NCBI GenBank assembly: GCA_021324035.1
Contig: JAJPJU010000200.1
Location: 1 to 9,692 of the forward strand
DNA from: Spartobacteria bacterium
GTDB lineage: Bacteria; Verrucomicrobiota; Verrucomicrobiia; Chthoniobacterales; UBA10450
Direction of reading: 5' to 3'
DNA: 9,692 nucleotides
This document shows, one piece after another, positions 6,670-9,692 of the stretch. The notes beneath the pieces were generated by a model. That model was not told the DNA's origin. It ran no database searches and saw nothing but the letters and a program-made list of their open reading frames with translations. Position numbers and translations under genes: made by a program. Every line of letters starts with the position of its first letter. Positions within the stretch are counted from its first letter, which is position 1.

Positions 6670-7359
6670 TTATTCGGGCAGCGTGAGGTCGTGGCGCTCG
6701 CCGTAGCGGTATGGATTGGTGCTGAGCGTGATGTAGATCCGCTCGGCCGCGTTCACCATGTCGAAGTGAGTCGCACGACCAAGTCCACTCGCGCGGAGCG
6801 TGCCATGCCTTCCCTGGAAACGGCTTCCGCCAGCCATATCGAATTCGTAAACGACCGTGCCGCGATCGACATCGGTAATACGAACGTGAAGGATCAGCTC
6901 GGACTGGCCGGCACCCAACGACCCCAAAAAGAATCGGGCATAGGGATCGCCGCCGTCGACCAAAGTGAAGTTGCCCTCAACCAGCCAGCCGACGCGTGGC
7001 TTCTCGGAATCCTTGAGGATCCGGGCTGGCGCAATTTTTTCTAATTGCTCCTTTAAATCGCTTGCAAACTCCACGGGGGCAAGTGCTTTGCGAATCGGCA
7101 TCTCGCCATCGCTTAACGCTTCATCGCCTTTGAACACAGCTGTGTCGATGCAGAACGGACGGATGTAGATCGCCGGCGGATTAGCTGCCCCCACCCCGCA
7201 ATTCGTGATCATGTGCACGCCTTTGGAACCGTAAACGTCTTTAGCGTCGATAGCGGCCACATTCCGGCCACCCGGTGTAGAGACGTCGGTATGAGAAACA
7301 TACATGTCCGCGCATGAGCAAAGCAGGACACTGGAAGCGACAACGATGAGAGATTTCAT
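6670..7359 (-). CDS. Predicted outer-membrane lipoprotein, DUF4410-like
   Basis: 229 aa, function unknown. The N-terminus MKSLIVVASSVLLCSC is a lipoprotein signal with a likely lipidated Cys at 16 (lipobox LCSC); Asp at +3 rather than +2 leaves outer-membrane sorting possible. The body resembles DUF4410: YIRPFCIDTAVF at 65-76, an N-terminal helix FASDLKEQLEKI at 98-109, then strands around WLVEGNFTLVDGGDPYARFF (125-144), GSLGAGQSELILHVRITD (146-163) and VVYEFDMAGGS (169-179). The GxGAGxSxL pattern is typical of that family. It is the first gene of a minus-strand series, with 77 bp to the carboxypeptidase start at 6592. The shared envelope location with that peptidase is suggestive but proves no link. 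The start ATG at 7359 is supported by the signal peptide; its ribosome site is weak. Confidence 0.72.
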   Translation of the reverse strand: MKSLIVVASSVLLCSCADMYVSHTDVSTPGGRNVAAIDAKDVYGSKGVHMITNCGVGAANPPAIYIRPFCIDTAVFKGDEALSDGEMPIRKALAPVEFASDLKEQLEKIAPARILKDSEKPRVGWLVEGNFTLVDGGDPYARFFLGSLGAGQSELILHVRITDVDRGTVVYEFDMAGGSRFQGRHGTLRASGLGRATHFDMVNAAERIYITLSTNPYRYGERHDLTLPE

Positions 7360-7476
7360 ATTAGTATTGCTGGCGCACCCGCCTTATTCCGAGGCAAAAG
7401 CGAGCCATTTTCGCGCTATCTGATGCAACTCTTGTGCCGTTTTCCGCGGGAAAATTGCCGGGTGATCGACGAGCTC
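7360..7476. other. Intergenic stretch with two small hairpins
   Basis: Lies between the DUF2062 gene and the lipoprotein gene. It contains TTTTCC-GCG-GGAAAA (7440-7454). CGAGCT-CCT-AGCTCG (7470-7484) spans the TAG stop of the DUF2062 gene. Neither is followed by a T-run on the minus strand, so they are not convincing intrinsic terminators. They may mark the 3' end of the DUF72-DUF2062 transcript. No promoter for the lipoprotein gene is obvious. Confidence 0.35.
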
Positions 7477-7998
7477 CTAGCTCGCCAATTGGGGTGCCCG
7501 GGCCCGGCTAATCAGCAGCCGCATCACAAAATAGGTCAACAGCGCGGCCGGCACACCGATGAACACCGACCCGATTAATGCCGGCCAAATCACCCGCATC
7601 AAAAAATGCCAGTCGAAGTAATCACCAAACACAAAATGATGAAACGGTTTCGGAGGAGTCGGCCGTCTCACGACCCAACATCCAATTTTGTATTCGAAAA
7701 AATAGACCGCCGGCATCGCCACCAGAAAAATATCGTGCAGGTTGGATGTGATCGCTGAGGCGAGCTTGTTCGACCGACAGATCCAGGCGAAGGCGATCGA
7801 GAGCAGCGTTTTCAAACTGTAAAGCGGGGTAAATCCGAAAAACATTCCGATTGCGGAACCGAGCGCAATTGAGTGCGGCGTGTCAGCCATGGTCACCAGG
7901 GTCATGTGGTGATCGGCCAGCCATTTCTTTTTTCGCCGGAGCCAGTTTGGCAGGCTTGGCCCGTCGCGGCGTTCTGCAACTGATGGAGAGTCCGGCAC
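7477..7998 (-). CDS. DUF2062 family membrane protein
   Basis: 173 aa, function unknown. After a basic N-terminal segment (WLRRKKKWLADHH, 19-31) comes the family core DTPHSIALGSAIGMFFGFTPLY (39-60), a glycine-rich membrane hairpin running to about residue 75. Further hydrophobic segments lie at about 84-108 (SNLHDIFLVAMPAVYFFEY) and 132-163. Length and order of segments fit DUF2062, often found near glycosyltransferase or envelope genes. The start is GTG at 7998, chosen because it leaves a normal N-terminal arm and lies 13 bp after the stop of the DUF72 gene; an ATG at residue 32 seems too short. The stop is TAG. Probable operon with the DUF72 gene upstream. Confidence 0.85.
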   Translation of the reverse strand: MPDSPSVAERRDGPSLPNWLRRKKKWLADHHMTLVTMADTPHSIALGSAIGMFFGFTPLYSLKTLLSIAFAWICRSNKLASAITSNLHDIFLVAMPAVYFFEYKIGCWVVRRPTPPKPFHHFVFGDYFDWHFLMRVIWPALIGSVFIGVPAALLTYFVMRLLISRARAPQLAS

Positions 7999-8011
7999 GG
8001 GCGATCTTACT

Positions 8012-8953
8012 CTAAAACAACTCGGGTGTCTCCGCTGGGGGCGGTGGGACCTTTTGGCCGAGCGCTTTTCTCAACCGGATCGCAGCGCGTGGCGCGTAGT
8101 CGAGATTATTGTTGTTGAAAACCACGTGAACGGCCTTGGCCTCTTCTGCTAATCCACGGCTGCGTTCGGCGACTTCTTCGATCTCGTCTTTAGAGTAATC
8201 GTAATCGAAACGCTTCGCGACGGTCTTGCCCGTAAGATACGCCTTCGCGTCCCGTCCGTGGAGCCGCAGGTAACCAAAATTCGAATTCGTAACTTCATTC
8301 AAATCTGACGGCACGATGGAAAAATGTTCCTCCGGCGGAGTATCGACATTCACGAATCCGACGTCTCGCTTCCGCAAAAAATCCAGGGTCGATTTCAATT
8401 GATCACCGACCACCCAGTTTCGATTTCTGAACTCGATCGCAAGCGAATAGTCGCCCATTCCAGAGACCACCGGCTCCAACTCGTCTAGTTGGTGTTTTCG
8501 TGGCGAAAATGCCGGGGAAAGTTGCAACAGGAATACCCCGAGCTTTCCGGCAGAATGCAGGATCGACATTGTCCGGACAAACATGTCGAGCATCGCGTCG
8601 CGCAGTTCCGGCGAAACGTTCACCTTCCCTTTTGCATCCGTCGATGCGACCCGCTGCAGCGCCGGCGGCAGCAATTTGGATTGGGTGGAATGAAATGAGA
8701 ACAGTTGATGCAGTTTTACATCAAACACGAAATCGTTCGGCGTTGCTGCGCACCAACGTTCAACGGTTCGAGCGTCCGGTATCGAATAAAAAGTGGAGTT
8801 CACCTCTACCATCTCGAAATGTCGGGCGTACCATCCAAGTCGCTCGTGGGCCGGCATTTTCTTTGGATACCAATGTTCGACAAATCCGGGATCGGACCAG
8901 CTCGCGGTTCCGATGAGAATTTTTCCGTTCTGCGCTTTTCCGGTCGCCCTCAC
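8012..8953 (-). CDS. DUF72 family protein (YecE-like)
   Basis: 313 aa, a TIM-barrel-type family of unknown biochemical function. Recognised by GTASWSDPGFVEHWYP at 15-30, HFEMVEVNSTFYSIP at 45-59, a WCAATPNDFVFDVK strand-helix at 67-80, LGVFLLQLSPAF near 138, LAIEFRNRNW near 172, and the C-terminal VFNNNNLDYAPRAAIRLR, a hallmark of DUF72. The start is GTG at 8953; the ribosome site is weak, but the N-terminus runs only 11 residues before the first conserved strand, which fits homologues. The stop TAG is 13 bp before the DUF2062 start, so the two are probably co-transcribed. Divergent from the tRNA pair to the right. Confidence 0.92.
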   Translation of the reverse strand: MRATGKAQNGKILIGTASWSDPGFVEHWYPKKMPAHERLGWYARHFEMVEVNSTFYSIPDARTVERWCAATPNDFVFDVKLHQLFSFHSTQSKLLPPALQRVASTDAKGKVNVSPELRDAMLDMFVRTMSILHSAGKLGVFLLQLSPAFSPRKHQLDELEPVVSGMGDYSLAIEFRNRNWVVGDQLKSTLDFLRKRDVGFVNVDTPPEEHFSIVPSDLNEVTNSNFGYLRLHGRDAKAYLTGKTVAKRFDYDYSKDEIEEVAERSRGLAEEAKAVHVVFNNNNLDYAPRAAIRLRKALGQKVPPPPAETPELF

Positions 8954-9045
8954 GCGCTAACCAAACCGCCGTTCCGCAGAACGCAAATCCACTGAAGCCT
9001 CGGGAGATCCGGCGAGATCGGGTCACGAAATGATCGATTCACCTT

Positions 9046-9081
9046 TTGCCGGGTTGATTCCGGCAATTAGATCGGCATAAT
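9046..9081 (+). promoter_or_regulatory. Hairpin and putative promoter in front of tRNA-fMet
   Basis: TTGATT (9054-9059) and CATAAT (9076-9081), 16 bp apart, resemble -35 and -10 boxes. A perfect inverted repeat TTGCCGG/CCGGCAA (9046-9052 and 9060-9066, 7-base loop) encloses the -35 box. The -10 box ends only 5 bp before the mature tRNA 5' end at 9087, so a transcript from here would start at or next to tRNA base 1, with essentially no leader. Pattern match only. Confidence 0.35.
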
Positions 9082-9086
9082 ACCAC

Positions 9087-9163
<77 letters not shown>

Positions 9164-9225
9164 AATTTCTTGCAGCGCGCAGGCGCGTGCGCGAATTTCT
9201 GGCGCTCAATCGAGCGACAAATCGA

Positions 9226-9297
9226 TCCAGAGTAGCTCAGTGGTAGAGCGGTCGGCTGTTAACCGATTGGTCGTAGGTTCGAATCCTACCTCTGGAG
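9226..9297 (+). tRNA. tRNA-Asn (GTT)
   Basis: 72 nt without encoded CCA. Acceptor TCCAGAG/CTCTGGA, D stem GCTC/GAGC, anticodon stem GTCGG/CCGAT (G27:U43 wobble), loop CTGTTAA with anticodon at 9258-9260, and T arm GTAGG-TTCGAAT-CCTAC, discriminator G. It lies 62 bp downstream of tRNA-fMet on the same strand. The spacer includes a short hairpin CGCTC-AATC-GAGCG (9203-9216). Probably one processed transcript. Confidence 0.97.
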
Positions 9298-9528
9298 CGT
9301 TAACGTGTTGGCCGTCTGGGGCTTACGTTCGACATGATTGCTGGCATTCACTCGCGTAACTAAAACCGGAAAATCTCGAAACGCGATTTCCTGGGGCGAG
9401 CCCTAAACCTTACCATTTGGAACCTTTTTGACATTCGGCTAATCGCCGGGGCAAAGGCGAGCGTAATTTACCATTGTTTGGTCGCCCACTCTCGTTCGAT
9501 ACCCTTTTAATATTCGCAATATTTCTAG
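9298..9528. other. Gene-free stretch after tRNA-Asn
   Basis: No supported coding region or RNA gene was seen in either direction. All short open frames are broken by stops and match nothing I recognise. A TTTTT run at 9425-9429 lacks a good hairpin before it, so no clear terminator for the tRNA transcript is visible. The region may be eroded remains of the 5' part of the LysR gene whose 3' part follows, but I could not read LysR-like sequence here. Confidence 0.5.
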
Positions 9529-9692
9529 TTGTTGGCATCGCAGGCTGCGGCGTTGCCATCTTCTTTCTGTCGGCGCGCGGCCTTTACGCCCAAAGTTTTG
9601 CAGGATGTCGATCTTGAACGAACGATGATTCATGCCGTAGCCGCAGGATTGGGTGTTGCCCTCGTGCCGGAGCAATTGAAAAAGCTCGAACA
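9529..9692 (+). pseudogene. LysR-type regulator fragment, 5'-truncated, continues past window
   Basis: The frame from 9529 to the edge encodes 54 residues. The part from about 9568 on, CRRAAFTPKVLQ-DVDLERTMIHAVAAGLGVALVPEQ, is typical of the last third of a LysR substrate-binding domain (C-R-x-A-G-F-x-P, then V-A-A-G-L-G-V-x-L-V-P). In-frame stops at 9508-9510 and 9526-9528 bar any longer protein, and no helix-turn-helix domain is present upstream, so most of the gene is missing. Ordinarily more than 200 residues would precede this point. A frameshift with strong divergence upstream is possible but I could not support it. The antisense frame over the same bases looks like a shadow. Confidence 0.6.

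Noticed and set aside
9312..9360. Possible tmRNA 5' end (GGGGCTTACGTTCGAC resembles the conserved start)
   Set aside because: No matching acceptor half with CCA downstream, no resume codon with an ALAA-like tag, and stops break the candidate tag frame at once.
9485..9510. TTCGATACCC segment resembling a tRNA T arm
   Set aside because: No pairing acceptor, D or anticodon stems around it; similarity is limited to about ten bases.
9439..9675. Minus-strand 78-aa frame at the right end
   Set aside because: It is antisense to the LysR-like fragment, has no recognisable content, and its codon pattern follows the opposite strand.

Overview
The window reads as a chromosomal housekeeping stretch of a moderately GC-rich Gram-negative bacterium. 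Verrucomicrobiota, perhaps a Spartobacteria/Chthoniobacterales-type soil lineage, is my best guess. The guess rests on a heptad-repeat intergenic element of a kind I associate with that phylum, a mixed-type phosphofructokinase, and a short-type homogentisate dioxygenase next to HPPD. No rRNA or other phylogenetic marker is present, so this placement is inference.

Layout. Left end, minus strand: hppD (4-hydroxyphenylpyruvate dioxygenase) followed by hmgA (homogentisate 1,2-dioxygenase, cut by the window edge). These are two consecutive steps of tyrosine catabolism in one operon, with a plausible sigma70-type promoter at 2309-2337. hppD ends early at an amber codon. Sixteen further in-frame codons encode the C-terminal tail normally found in this family, so the gene appears to carry a point nonsense mutation (or a sequence error). 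Next, on the plus strand and divergent from hppD, is a lower-GC orphan gene whose C-terminal half is a TIR-like domain of the CAP12/Pycsar-effector type. Its N-terminal domain is unrecognised. Its stop codon overlaps the stop of the convergent argG by four bases.

Middle, minus strand: a run of a DUF4410-like lipoprotein, a D-Ala-D-Ala carboxypeptidase-family protein (S11), a phosphofructokinase and argininosuccinate synthase. The last two are separated by a 134-bp gap holding a striking inverted array of 7-bp repeats. Further right, also on the minus strand, are a DUF72 protein and a small DUF2062 membrane protein 13 bp apart.

Right end, plus strand: initiator tRNA-fMet (with an A29:U41 pair instead of the usual G29:C41) and tRNA-Asn, then about 230 bp with no recognisable gene, then a 5'-truncated LysR-type regulator fragment running off the window.

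The genes are mostly independent metabolic and envelope functions. The only real functional partnership is hppD-hmgA (4-hydroxyphenylpyruvate to homogentisate to maleylacetoacetate). The best candidates for something not routine are the orphan TIR-like gene, the amber-interrupted hppD and the heptad repeat element. No CRISPR array, insertion sequence, transposase or multi-gene defence operon was seen.
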